A DNA stretch of 64,000 nucleotides, taken from assembly GCF_019249655.2 (NCBI RefSeq), contig NZ_CP137557.1, positions 1,423,001 to 1,487,000 of the forward strand, read 5' to 3'. Source of the DNA: Segatella copri (lineage in GTDB: Bacteria; Bacteroidota; Bacteroidia; Bacteroidales; Bacteroidaceae). The stretch's first letter is position 1, and every line of letters starts with the position of its first letter. The position numbers and the translations under genes are program-made. The notes under the pieces were generated by a model that searched no databases, was not told the origin of the DNA, and saw nothing but the letters and a program-made list of their open reading frames with translations. Below, one piece after another: positions 46,306-54,761 of the stretch.

Positions 46306-47829
46306 ATGGTAGTTGATGAGTTAAAATATAAGATATTGCAGCAATTTGGCTTTCCGCCAACCCAGGAGCAGGCGAATGCACTAGATGTGTTTGCACGCTT
46401 CCTTACCGATAGGAACCCGCAGGTGGTGATGATTCTCCGGGGTAGTGCGGGTACGGGTAAAACTTCGCTTTCGGGTGCCATCGTCCGCACCTTGCAGGCC
46501 ATCCGGCAGAAGGTGATGCTCCTGGCTCCAACGGGCAGGGCGGCTAAGGTGTTTTCGCTGAACAGTGGAACGCCGGCTTATACCATCCATCGACGCATCT
46601 ATCGCGAAAAGTCGTTTTCCGGGGTAGATGGTCAGTTCAATCTCAACGACAATCTCTTCACCGATACGCTCTTTATGGTGGATGAGGCTTCGATGGTTGC
46701 CAATATGGGATTGGGTGGCATGAACTTCGGCAGCGGATGCCTGTTGGATGACCTGGTACATTTTGTGTATCAGGGCAGAAACGACCGCCTGATGCTTATC
46801 GGCGATAAGGCGCAGTTGCCTCCTGTTGGCGAAGAGGAATCGCCGGCCCTCAATGCTGCCATGCTGCAGGGATATGGATTGACGGTTTATGAGTGCGATC
46901 TGAATGAGGTGCTTCGCCAGAGCGAGCAGTCGGGCATTCTTTATAATGCCACGATGATTCGTCAGATGATAACCCATGATGACATCACCCAACTCCCGAA
47001 GATTCGCTTTGCGGGCTTTTCGGATATCAAGCCGATGCCTGGAGCCGAACTGATAGAGGCGCTTGCCGACAGTTATCATCACGTAGGTTTGGATGATACC
47101 ATCGTGGTGACCCGCAGCAACAAGCGTGCAAACATCTTCAACCAGGGTATCCGAAATATGGTGCTTGATAGGGAAGAGGAACTCTCGCAGGGCGACATAC
47201 TTATGATTGTGAAGAACAATTATTATTGGATGGAGGAAGAGAGGAAGAAGTTAAGTGAAGAACGAAGAGTGAAGAGTGAAGAATTCAATTGCTTAGCTAA
47301 TCATAAAGTTCAAAGTTCAAAGCTCAAAGCTCCAAGTAACGATATTCCTGCTTTTCTGGCGAATGGTGACAGGGCGAAGGTGCTGAAGGTGCGCCGCCGC
47401 ATCGACCTCTATGGCTTCCGCTTTGCCACCCTTCTGCTTCAGTTTCCTGATTACGGCAACTATGAGCTGGAGGCTACCGTGCTGCTGGATACCCTGACGA
47501 GCGAGGCACCTGCCTTGACCCACGAGCAGCAGGAACAGCTATTCCATCAGATAGAAGAGGATTATCAGGATGTTCCGCTTAAGGCAGACCGAATGAAAGC
47601 AATCAGGCAGGACCAGTTCTACAACGCCTTGCAGGTGAAGTTTGCCTATGCCGTCACCTGTCATAAGGCGCAGGGTGGACAGTGGGCACATGTTTATGTG
47701 GACCAGGGCTATATGACGGATGACATGCTTACGCCCGATTACATCCACTGGCTCTATACTGCTTTCACCCGTGCCACGGAGATGCTTTATCTTGTGAACT
47801 GGCCGGAAACGCAAATCGAAACAAGTTGA
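46306..47829 (+). CDS. RecD-like ATP-dependent DNA helicase
   Basis: 507 aa from ATG 46306. Superfamily 1B helicase: motif I LRGSAGTGKTSL (about residue 45), motif II MVDEASM, motif III LIGDKAQLPPVGEE, motif IV VVTRSNKRANIFNQ, and the C-terminal UvrD_C_2 part with AYAVTCHKAQGGQW (motif V) and LYTAFTRATEMLYLV (motif VI). Lacks the N-terminal extension of RecD2. It would unwind DNA 5'-3' during repair. Oddity: between 'YYWMEEERKKL' and 'DIPAFLANGD' lies a 30-residue segment encoded by 7-bp repeats (47250-47332), absent from relatives as far as I recall, at a surface loop. Confidence 0.88.
   Translation: MVVDELKYKILQQFGFPPTQEQANALDVFARFLTDRNPQVVMILRGSAGTGKTSLSGAIVRTLQAIRQKVMLLAPTGRAAKVFSLNSGTPAYTIHRRIYREKSFSGVDGQFNLNDNLFTDTLFMVDEASMVANMGLGGMNFGSGCLLDDLVHFVYQGRNDRLMLIGDKAQLPPVGEEESPALNAAMLQGYGLTVYECDLNEVLRQSEQSGILYNATMIRQMITHDDITQLPKIRFAGFSDIKPMPGAELIEALADSYHHVGLDDTIVVTRSNKRANIFNQGIRNMVLDREEELSQGDILMIVKNNYYWMEEERKKLSEERRVKSEEFNCLANHKVQSSKLKAPSNDIPAFLANGDRAKVLKVRRRIDLYGFRFATLLLQFPDYGNYELEATVLLDTLTSEAPALTHEQQEQLFHQIEEDYQDVPLKADRMKAIRQDQFYNALQVKFAYAVTCHKAQGGQWAHVYVDQGYMTDDMLTPDYIHWLYTAFTRATEMLYLVNWPETQIETS
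47257..47332 (+). repeat. Heptamer repeats inside the RecD-like helicase gene
   Basis: GAAGAGT at 47264 and 47271, GAAGAAT at 47278, then AAAGTTC at 47305 and 47312 and AAAGCTC at 47319 and 47326. The reading frame passes through them unbroken. Confidence 0.85.
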
Positions 47830-47957
47830 TTGGAACAGGCTATTCTGAACGAGCAGGTCGAAATGGGCTGATCATACACTCTAAATCAGTATTATTGTAC
47901 CAATTTGTTTTCAAATCATTCAAAAACCATACTAATCGGCAAATAAATGGTTAAAAG

Positions 47958-47989
47958 TTTGATGGTTCAAGAAAAAAGTAGTACTTTTG
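47958..47989 (+). promoter_or_regulatory. Promoter of gmd
   Basis: TTTG 47958-47961, 20 bp, TACTTTTG 47982-47989. Leader of about 110 bases. Confidence 0.7.
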
Positions 47990-48107
47990 CACTTACGTAT
48001 ACACATCTTTTATATAAGAGTGAATAGATGGCTACATCATTCATGTAAAAAGATTGAGGTAATATGATACTGAATAAATTATTAATTTATCATATATTTA
48101 GTAATAA

Positions 48108-49220
48108 ATGGAAAATAGAAAAGTAGCTTTAATCACAGGTATTACAGGTCAGGATGGCTCTTATTTGGCAGAGTTGTTGTTGAGTAAGGGTTATGATGTT
48201 CACGGAACTATCCGTCGTTCTTCTACAGACTATCGCGAGCGTATTGCTCACTTGGAGGGTACTCCAAACTTCCACCTTCACTATGCCGACCTCGGTGACT
48301 CTATGAGTATCATTCAGGTAATGAACAAGGTGAAGCCAACAGAGGTTTACAACCTTGCGGCTCAGAGCCACGTACAGGTGAGCTTCGACTCTCCTGAGTT
48401 TACTGCCGATGTTGACGCCACAGGCGTACTCCGTATCCTGGAGGCTATCCGCCAGTGCGGTTTGGAAAAGACTTGCCGCATGTATCAGGCTTCAACATCT
48501 GAGCTTTATGGTAAGGTAGAAGAGGTTCCTCAGAACGAGAACACACCATTCCACCCTTATTCTCCATACGCTGTAGCTAAGCAGTATGGTTTCTGGATTG
48601 TCAAGGAGTATCGCGAGGCATACAACATGTTCTGCTGCTCTGGTATCCTCTTCAATCACGAGAGTGAGCGCCGTGGTGAGACATTCGTTACCCGTAAGAT
48701 TACATTGGCTGCGGCACGCATCAAGCAGGGTAAGCAGAGCAAGCTCTATCTGGGTAACCTGGATTCACTCCGCGACTGGGGTTATGCCAAAGATTATGTA
48801 GAGTGCATGTGGTTGATTCTCCAGGCTGAGAAGCCAGAGGATTTCGTTATCGCAACAGGTAAGCAGCACTCAGTTCGTGAGTTCGCTCAGTTGGCTTTCC
48901 ACTATGTAGGCATCGAGTTGAAGTGGGAAGGCAAGGAAGAGAACGAGAAGGGTATCTGTGTTGAGGGTCCTGAGGAACTTATCGGCAAGACACTCGTTGA
49001 GGTTTCTCCTGACTTCTATCGTCCTACCGACGTGGTGAACCTCTGGGGTGACCCAACAAAGGCTAAGGCTAAGCTCGGCTGGAATCCTAACACCACATCT
49101 TTCGAGGATCTCGTCAAGATCATGGTTGAGAGTGATATGGCTAAGGTGGCTGCTGAGGATGCCGGCGAGAAGGTTCGTTGCAACCTCGTGGAATACTTGG
49201 AAAAGGGTATTGTTAAGTAA
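48108..49220 (+). CDS. gmd: GDP-mannose 4,6-dehydratase
   Basis: 370 aa, standard length. First step of GDP-L-fucose synthesis: GDP-mannose to GDP-4-keto-6-deoxymannose. Rossmann motif [24 protein letters not shown] with [11 protein letters not shown], active-site S/T, E and YxxxK in [34 protein letters not shown], and [17 protein letters not shown]. The next gene, fcl, completes the pathway. Confidence 0.96.
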   Translation: MENRKVALITGITGQDGSYLAELLLSKGYDVHGTIRRSSTDYRERIAHLEGTPNFHLHYADLGDSMSIIQVMNKVKPTEVYNLAAQSHVQVSFDSPEFTADVDATGVLRILEAIRQCGLEKTCRMYQASTSELYGKVEEVPQNENTPFHPYSPYAVAKQYGFWIVKEYREAYNMFCCSGILFNHESERRGETFVTRKITLAAARIKQGKQSKLYLGNLDSLRDWGYAKDYVECMWLILQAEKPEDFVIATGKQHSVREFAQLAFHYVGIELKWEGKEENEKGICVEGPEELIGKTLVEVSPDFYRPTDVVNLWGDPTKAKAKLGWNPNTTSFEDLVKIMVESDMAKVAAEDAGEKVRCNLVEYLEKGIVK

Positions 49221-49221
49221 T

Positions 49222-49256
49222 AGTTAACAGTTGATAGTTAACGGTTGATAGTTTAC
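49222..49256. repeat. Heptamer repeat array between gmd and fcl
   Basis: AGTTAAC, AGTTGAT, AGTTAAC, GGTTGAT, AGTTTAC: five consecutive 7-mers starting 1 bp after the gmd stop. Confidence 0.8.
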
Positions 49257-49267
49257 AATAATAATCA

Positions 49268-50476
49268 ATGTTATCAAAAGATTCTAAGATTTATATAGCA
49301 GGACACCACGGACTCGTGGGTTCTGCTATCTGGAATAACCTCAAGAAGAGAGGCTATAACAATCTGGTAGGTCGTTCTCACAAAGAACTCGACTTGACCG
49401 ACCAGTATGCAGTGGAGAAGTTCTTTGACGAGGAGAAGCCTGATGCAGTTGTTCTGGCTGCTGCCTTCGTGGGCGGTATCATGGCGAACTCATTGTATCG
49501 TGCCGACTTCATCATGCAGAACATGAAGATGCAGTGCAACGTAATCAGCAATGCTTATTCTCATGGCGTGAAGAAGCTCCTCTTCCTGGGCTCTACCTGC
49601 ATCTATCCAAAGAATGCACCGCAGCCTATGAGCGAGGATGTGCTCCTTACTTCTCCTTTGGAATATACCAACGAGGAATATGCCATCGCTAAGATTGCCG
49701 GATTGAAGATGTGCGAGAGCTACAATCTTCAGTATGGTACCAACTATATCGCAGTGATGCCAACCAACCTCTATGGTCCTAACGATAACTTCCACTTGGA
49801 GAACAGCCATGTAATGCCTGCAATGATGCGCAAGATTTATCTTGCCAAGCTCATTCACGATGGCGACTGGCACAGCATCGAGGTAGATATGAACAAGCGT
49901 CCTATCAATCCTACTGATAAGCTTCGCGAAATCATCGGCGAGGGTAATGTGGATGGAAACAATCCTCATGAGCGCATTCTGAAGGCACTGGAGTTCTATG
50001 GCATCTACGACAACAAGGTGGTGCTTTGGGGAACAGGTAAGCCATTGCGCGAGTTCCTCTGGAGCGAAGATATGGCTGATGCCAGCGTTCATGTACTTCT
50101 GAATGTAGATTTCAAGGATATCATCGGTATCGAGAAATACAGCTCTGTATTCTATGGTGCCAAGGTAGATGGTGCTGTGGATAGAAACAACTCTGAGGGG
50201 CGTGGTGGTGCTATCCCATCTCTCGGTGAGATTCGCAACTGCCACATCAATGTGGGTACCGGTAAGGAACTCACTATCCGTGAACTTTCAGAACTTGTGG
50301 TAAAGGCCGTAGGTTTCGAAGGCGAGGTTGAGTTTGATGCCAGCAAGCCAGATGGAACCATGCGTAAGCTCATCTCTGTGGATAAGCTTCACAGCCTTGG
50401 CTGGACTCACAAGGTAGAAATCGAGGATGGTGTACAGAAGCTCTTCGAGTGGTATAAGAATAGTTTGAAAGACTAA
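49268..50476 (+). CDS. fcl: GDP-L-fucose synthase
   Basis: 402 aa; epimerises and reduces the Gmd product with NADPH to GDP-L-fucose, used for surface glycans. Rossmann motif IYIAGHHGLVGSAIW, SSTCIYP-type catalytic region (LGSTCIYPKNAPQPMSEDVLL), YxxxK in YAIAKIAGLKMCE, PTNLYGPNDNFHLENSHVMPAMMRKI, and WGTGKPLREFLWSEDMADA. About 80 residues longer than E. coli Fcl through insertions at about residues 205-245 and 290-325, which I believe is usual in Bacteroidota. 47 bp after gmd. Confidence 0.95.
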   Translation: MLSKDSKIYIAGHHGLVGSAIWNNLKKRGYNNLVGRSHKELDLTDQYAVEKFFDEEKPDAVVLAAAFVGGIMANSLYRADFIMQNMKMQCNVISNAYSHGVKKLLFLGSTCIYPKNAPQPMSEDVLLTSPLEYTNEEYAIAKIAGLKMCESYNLQYGTNYIAVMPTNLYGPNDNFHLENSHVMPAMMRKIYLAKLIHDGDWHSIEVDMNKRPINPTDKLREIIGEGNVDGNNPHERILKALEFYGIYDNKVVLWGTGKPLREFLWSEDMADASVHVLLNVDFKDIIGIEKYSSVFYGAKVDGAVDRNNSEGRGGAIPSLGEIRNCHINVGTGKELTIRELSELVVKAVGFEGEVEFDASKPDGTMRKLISVDKLHSLGWTHKVEIEDGVQKLFEWYKNSLKD

Positions 50477-50495
50477 ATACAAAATATGGATAGGG

Positions 50496-50525
50496 AAGAG
50501 TAGCGACGGTTGGATCGCTGCTCTT
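50496..50525 (+). terminator. Terminator of the gmd-fcl operon
   Basis: AAGAGTAGCGA (50496-50506) pairs with TCGCTGCTCTT (50515-50525), one G-U pair, then CTTCTTG. Confidence 0.8.
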
Positions 50526-50603
50526 CTTCTTGTAACTTGCCCACCCAGTTACTTAAAAAGTTTAATTTATAATAGTGTTGCAGAATTAAGGCTAACATAA
50601 AAA

Positions 50604-52163
50604 ATGAAAAAGATTATTTTATTCTTGCAGTTGATCTTCTCGATAGGGATGTCAGCGCAGACGACTGTAGAATCAGTCCAAGTTGCGGATATGGATGAAG
50701 GTGCCCCCATCTGTGGCAAGTCAATAGATTTGCACAAACGCATTCTCCAGGCCTACAATTGCGATAGTACGCTCATCGTCTTCGCTTGTGATACCACTAA
50801 AAAAGGAAAAAATACCGATTCTGGCTATCTCTATTCACTAGAAGCCAATACCCTGGAAGTACAATGGCAAAAGTCGCTGAAACTTTCTTTGTCAAAACTC
50901 TATGGCGTCTGTTCCAAGGGGGTGCTGCTTTCCTCCACTCTGAAAAGCACAGGCAAGTCGCTCTTGACCTTGTCTGATACCAAGACGGGCCGGTCGCTAT
51001 GGACGCAGTATCTTTATCCTGTCTATTTCAATGATAGCTTGGATATCGTGATAGGACTAGAGAAAGTGGGAGGCAGCAAGACATACGCTTATCGCCTGAG
51101 CACAGGAATGCTGTTGTGGGATGACGAGATTCCGATGACCAAAAACGTGGGATGGAAAGATGCTTGCATGGTGGATTCCACTCACCTGGTGGTTGTGGGG
51201 GATGCCATCAACGAAATCAACATCCATTCGGGTGAAATCAAGAAGGTAAAGGCTGTGACTGGTATCAGTGATACAAAGGGAATGATGGCTTTGGCATTGA
51301 CCAATGTCTTGTCTGCGGCAGTCACCATCGGATTTAATTCTCCTTTTTATTACTATTATTATAATCTTAATCCATATCTCATTACGGGCTTGACTTCCAA
51401 TATCCTTCAAGTGGGCTCTGACTTGTATATTAGTGATAGAAAAAGCCTCTATTGTTTGGGAGCGGACAGTTTGCAAACACGCTGGAAGTATGATTTCCAG
51501 GACAAGGAGGCTTCTACGGCTCATCTTCTGCTTAGGGATGGCAAGATATTGATGCTCAATTACGGTTATGGCAAGAGTCTTATGAGAGGTACGGTGAAGT
51601 GTGGCAAGCCTTTCTTGGCTTCTTTTGATGCGCAGACGGGAGATAGGAAGAAGATGTTTCCTTTATACGACAAGAAGCATATCATGAACGACGGAATGCT
51701 CACGGAGAGTGGTGTCTTCCTTGCTGGTTCCGACAAGGCTGTATATCTGTCATTTGCTGATTCTGCTGTCATCAGCAAAGATTGGGATCGCAGTGCCAAT
51801 GGGGCTTTGACTATGGTGTTGAGAAAACCATTCTATGCGTTTCATGGACTTGCACCAAAGCTGACTTTAGTGGAGGCATTCGACAAGGTGTGCCCGATGC
51901 AGACCAGTACCAACAAGCTTTTTGTCTTCAATGACAAGTTGGACATTCTTGAATCTTATGATCTCTACGAGACTTTCTCCGTTTGTTTCCGTTTGGATGA
52001 TGTGCTTTGCATACAAAACAGGGATGACAAATCCAACTTTAGGCTGATTCATCCCGATGGTTCCTCTATCGGAAAACTGAAAGGCAAGCCTGTAGCCGCC
52101 CTGCTCAAAGGCAGAAATGTGCTAGCTGTATATGATGATCACCTTACAGTCTTTAGGCTGTAA
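50604..52163 (+). CDS. Exported PQQ-like beta-propeller protein
   Basis: 519 aa. Signal peptide about residues 1-18 (ends MSAQ). Repeated blade-like strands typical of PQQ/WD-type propellers: SGYLYSLEANTLEVQWQKSL, KSLLTLSDTKTGRSLWTQYLY, KTYAYRLSTGMLLWDDEIP, RKSLYCLGADSLQTRWKYDF, KPFLASFDAQTGDRKKMFPL, NKLFVFNDKLDILESYDLYETF. No lipobox or catalytic residues seen. Such proteins often serve as scaffolds in the periplasm or on the surface; function here unknown. Monocistronic, just after the fcl terminator, without a consensus promoter. Confidence 0.7.
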   Translation: MKKIILFLQLIFSIGMSAQTTVESVQVADMDEGAPICGKSIDLHKRILQAYNCDSTLIVFACDTTKKGKNTDSGYLYSLEANTLEVQWQKSLKLSLSKLYGVCSKGVLLSSTLKSTGKSLLTLSDTKTGRSLWTQYLYPVYFNDSLDIVIGLEKVGGSKTYAYRLSTGMLLWDDEIPMTKNVGWKDACMVDSTHLVVVGDAINEINIHSGEIKKVKAVTGISDTKGMMALALTNVLSAAVTIGFNSPFYYYYYNLNPYLITGLTSNILQVGSDLYISDRKSLYCLGADSLQTRWKYDFQDKEASTAHLLLRDGKILMLNYGYGKSLMRGTVKCGKPFLASFDAQTGDRKKMFPLYDKKHIMNDGMLTESGVFLAGSDKAVYLSFADSAVISKDWDRSANGALTMVLRKPFYAFHGLAPKLTLVEAFDKVCPMQTSTNKLFVFNDKLDILESYDLYETFSVCFRLDDVLCIQNRDDKSNFRLIHPDGSSIGKLKGKPVAALLKGRNVLAVYDDHLTVFRL

Positions 52164-52276
52164 GGTGCCTAGTGCCCTCTTATTACTGAAATTATGTGGA
52201 TATATTAAAAAGAAAAAATCCGATTCTCATAACGAAAATCGGACTCTTAATTTTTTTGAGTTATTTTTGGGAAAAG

Positions 52277-52358
52277 TGGGTAGTGATGGATTCGAACCAC
52301 CGAAGGCATAGCCAGCAGATTTACAGTCTGCCCCATTTGGCCACTCTGGTAACTACCC
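52277..52358 (-). tRNA. tRNA-Tyr (GTA)
   Basis: 82 bases on the minus strand, starting GGGTAGTTACCAGAGTGGCC and ending in the acceptor strand ACTACCC plus discriminator A. Anticodon loop CTGTAAA gives GTA; a long variable arm (CTGGCTATGCCTTCGG region) marks it as class II tRNA-Tyr; T-arm GTTCGAATC. CCA is not encoded. Confidence 0.96.
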
Positions 52359-52419
52359 GAAAGCTTTTGAATTACTAACAATCTTTATTTGGTAAAAGCT
52401 TTGTTCTTAAAAGCGAGTG

Positions 52420-52451
52420 CAAAGGTAGTGCTTTTTTTTCATTCCACCAAA
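52420..52451 (-). promoter_or_regulatory. Promoter of tRNA-Tyr
   Basis: Minus strand: TTTG (52448-52451), 20 bp, TACCTTTG (52420-52427), about 60 bp ahead of the tRNA. Confidence 0.7.
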
Positions 52452-52497
52452 TTTTTCACTAACTTTTTTCACTTTTTCTTCAAAAAACTTCATTTTT

Positions 52498-52657
52498 CCC
52501 TAAAAAAGGGGTGTTTTTGCCCTTTGGGAGCTTAATTTCTAACTTTTATCACATGATGTCTGCGATGTTTCCTCGACAATCTTCTGTGTTTATAATGTTC
52601 TTTTAGATACGTTATCAATGATGTGCTGTGCAGTCTTATTCATTTTTGTTGTAAATT
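52498..52657 (-). ncRNA. Candidate small transcript with a 17-codon ORF
   Basis: On the minus strand a -7 element TAACTTTG (52664-52671) is followed by a short leader, ATG at 52643 opening a 17-residue frame MNKTAQHIIDNVSKRTL with stop at 52590-52592, and a terminator-like hairpin (AAAGGG-CCCTTT, 52505-52525) with a run of six U. This predicts an RNA of about 160 bases, diverging from the SprT-like gene. No -33 match; could be a small RNA or short peptide mRNA. Confidence 0.35.
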
Positions 52658-52713
52658 TGGGCGCAAAGTTACTCATTTTTCAATAAATATGTATGTGTTT
52701 CCCGAAAAAAATG

Positions 52714-52721
52714 TATCTTTG
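52714..52721 (+). promoter_or_regulatory. Promoter -7 for the SprT-like gene
   Basis: TATCTTTG followed by CA, 58 bp ahead of ATG 52780; -33 not obvious. Confidence 0.6.
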
Positions 52722-52779
52722 CAGTCGTTTTGTAATACAACAGACGTAAGTCTGAATAGAAATTGAATAATTATACAGA

Positions 52780-53445
52780 ATGATAGTAACAATTGACTGG
52801 ATGGAGGAATGGTTCAAGCGTTTCGACCAGGAATATTTCGGTGGTAAACTGCCACTGCCGGAGTTGTCGCTCACCCGAGCCAAGACCCGGTTGGGACAGC
52901 TTGCCTTTAAGCGCGCTTCCCGCTGGGGGCGCACCAAGCTTTACGACTTTAAGCTCTCGATGAGCACCTATTATGATATGACCGAGCAGCAGGCCAAGAG
53001 TGTACTGCTGCATGAGATGATTCATTACATCATCGGCTATACCGGACTGAAAGATACTTCGCCTCATGGTGTCGTGTTCCGGGGGATGATGGACAATCTG
53101 AACCGCAAATACGGTTGGGATATCCGGGTGATGATCTCCACCAAGGGATGGAAGGTGAGTGAGAGGGTAGCGGAGAAGAAGAAGGCGAAGGGACCGCAAA
53201 CCTATCTGATGCTTGCCATCGAACTGAAGGATGGCAAGTTCTATCTCTCCAGGGTGAACCCTGGCTTTGCCCGCCGCATAGAGAAGCAGCTTCCGATGGT
53301 TCGCGAACTTCGTTCCCATCGTTGGTACACCACGCAGGAGTCTTATTTCGAGGATTATCCGCAGGTGCGCAGTCTTCGTGGGCGCCGCATTACGAAGAAT
53401 GATTTCGAGAAACTTCAGAATGTACTGGTGCCTTTTGAATTGTAG
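52780..53445 (+). CDS. SprT-like zinc metalloprotease domain protein
   Basis: 221 aa. Zinc motif HEMIHYIIGY (HExxH, about residues 78-82) with a further zinc-ligand candidate His in 'SPHGVVFRGMM'; preceded by the SprT-type beginning 'WFKRFDQEYFGGKLPLPELSLTRAKTRLGQ'. C-terminal 100 residues are basic and lack the usual zinc-ribbon cysteines. SprT/SPRTN family proteases act on DNA-bound proteins in eukaryotes; the bacterial role is unknown. Cytosolic. Next gene starts 56 bp downstream. Confidence 0.85.
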   Translation: MIVTIDWMEEWFKRFDQEYFGGKLPLPELSLTRAKTRLGQLAFKRASRWGRTKLYDFKLSMSTYYDMTEQQAKSVLLHEMIHYIIGYTGLKDTSPHGVVFRGMMDNLNRKYGWDIRVMISTKGWKVSERVAEKKKAKGPQTYLMLAIELKDGKFYLSRVNPGFARRIEKQLPMVRELRSHRWYTTQESYFEDYPQVRSLRGRRITKNDFEKLQNVLVPFEL

Positions 53446-53501
53446 AATTGTAATAGGGAATTGACAGAATATAAATTCGGATAATAAAAAAAAGAATATT
53501 T

Positions 53502-54005
53502 ATGAGAAGAATGATTACTTTTGCCTTCATGATGACCATGGTTGTGATGATGGCGCATGCTCAGGGTGGATTGAAAAAAGTGTATAATGAAAGCATCGAC
53601 CCGATGGGGCAGATTGATGCCGGCTTGCAGAAGGCGAAGACCGAGGGCAAGTTTGTGGTTTGTCAGCTGGGGGGCAACTGGTGTCCTTGGTGCCTGAAGT
53701 TTGCCGATTTCGTAGAGAAGGATACGGCTGTGAACCAGATGATGAATGATAACTTTGTTTATCTTCATGTTAACTATAACCCTCGCCAGTCGGCAGGTGG
53801 TGATGCCGTGAAGAAGGCTGAGGCATTGATGAAGCGCCTGAATAATCCTAGGCGTTTCGGCTTCCCTGTCTTCGTGATTCTGGATGCAGATGGCAAGGTG
53901 CTTCATATTCAGGATTCCAGTTTCTTGGAAGAAGGCAAGGGCTATGATGAGAAAAAGGTGCTCCGCTTCCTGAAGAACTGGACTCCAAAGGCTGTCAATC
54001 AATAA
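53502..54005 (+). CDS. Exported thioredoxin-fold protein (WCPWC)
   Basis: 167 aa. Signal peptide about residues 1-20 (ends AHAQ). Thioredoxin-like fold with redox motif in GGNWCPWCLKFADFV (about residue 60), 'NFVYLHVNYNPRQ' and cis-Pro strand GFPVFVILDADGKVL. Resembles the thioredoxin_7 group of periplasmic disulfide reductases. A second thioredoxin-fold gene (WCPDC) follows 88 bp downstream; the two probably form one periplasmic redox unit. Confidence 0.85.
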   Translation: MRRMITFAFMMTMVVMMAHAQGGLKKVYNESIDPMGQIDAGLQKAKTEGKFVVCQLGGNWCPWCLKFADFVEKDTAVNQMMNDNFVYLHVNYNPRQSAGGDAVKKAEALMKRLNNPRRFGFPVFVILDADGKVLHIQDSSFLEEGKGYDEKKVLRFLKNWTPKAVNQ

Positions 54006-54006
54006 T

Positions 54007-54093
54007 AACTTGAAAGGTAATTTGATAGTAGATTATCATAAACTTGAAAGATAATTCGATTGTAAATCAATATTAACTTAAATGATAATTTGT
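54007..54093 (+). repeat. Imperfect 34-bp tandem repeats between two thioredoxin genes
   Basis: Copies begin at 54007, 54041 and 54075 with AACTTGAAAGGTAATT, AACTTGAAAGATAATT and AACTTAAATGATAATT; the third runs up to the start of the next gene, so the leader and any translation signal have been duplicated. Confidence 0.75.
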
Positions 54094-54657
54094 ATGAAGA
54101 AAGTATTATTCTTTTTGCTCCTGATGACGGCAGTCATCGGTAGAGCACAGACTTCGCTCGACTTGTTGCCAGTAGGCACAGTGGCTCCTGATTTCACGGT
54201 TACCAATAGCAAGACGGGAGAGAAAATCTTCCAACTCTCTGATTGCAAGAACAAGACTTCGAAAGATGGACAGGCTGTAGCTGGAGTTTGGACCGTGCTT
54301 GATTTCTGGGCATCGTGGTGTCCTGACTGCAGAAGAGACATGCCGATGGTGAAGGAGATTTTTGATAAGTACAACACCAAGGTTCAGCTGGTGGGTGTTT
54401 CTTTCGATACCGATGAGGCGAGAATGAAGAAATACCTGGCAGATAACAATTATACCTGGTTGCAATATTGTGAGTTTAAGAAATGGAAAGAAACAAAGAT
54501 TTCCAAGGATTACCACATTTCATGGATTCCAACTTCTTATCTCATCGACCCGGATGGCAAGGTTTATTTCTCTACCGTAAAGGCTGAGGAGATGATGCAG
54601 AAACTGGATTCGCTTGACAAGGAGGGTAAGTTGACAGTGAATACCATCAAGAAATAG
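54094..54657 (+). CDS. TlpA-family thiol-disulfide oxidoreductase (WCPDC)
   Basis: 187 aa from ATG 54094 (ATG 54082 would add four residues before the signal peptide). Signal peptide ends about GRAQ. AhpC/TSA-Redoxin fold: VGTVAPDFTVTNSKTGEKIFQLSDCKNK, FWASWCPDCRRDMPMVKEIFDKY with the redox CxxC, VQLVGVSFDTDE, and cis-Pro HISWIPTSYLIDPDGKVYF. Predicted periplasmic reductase, possibly for cytochrome or sulfenic acid repair. Confidence 0.88.
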   Translation: MKKVLFFLLLMTAVIGRAQTSLDLLPVGTVAPDFTVTNSKTGEKIFQLSDCKNKTSKDGQAVAGVWTVLDFWASWCPDCRRDMPMVKEIFDKYNTKVQLVGVSFDTDEARMKKYLADNNYTWLQYCEFKKWKETKISKDYHISWIPTSYLIDPDGKVYFSTVKAEEMMQKLDSLDKEGKLTVNTIKK

Positions 54658-54706
54658 ATTGTAATATATATATAGGTGTTCCTATCTGGAATTATCTGGA
54701 ATAAAA

Positions 54707-54740
54707 AGAGGGTGTGTCATGAACTAATGGCACACCCTCT
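54707..54740. terminator. Terminator between TlpA-like gene and M3 peptidase gene
   Basis: AGAGGGTGTG (54707-54716) pairs with CACACCCTCT (54731-54740). Serves both convergent genes. Confidence 0.85.
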
Positions 54741-54761
54741 AATCATATATTATTTCTTCTC

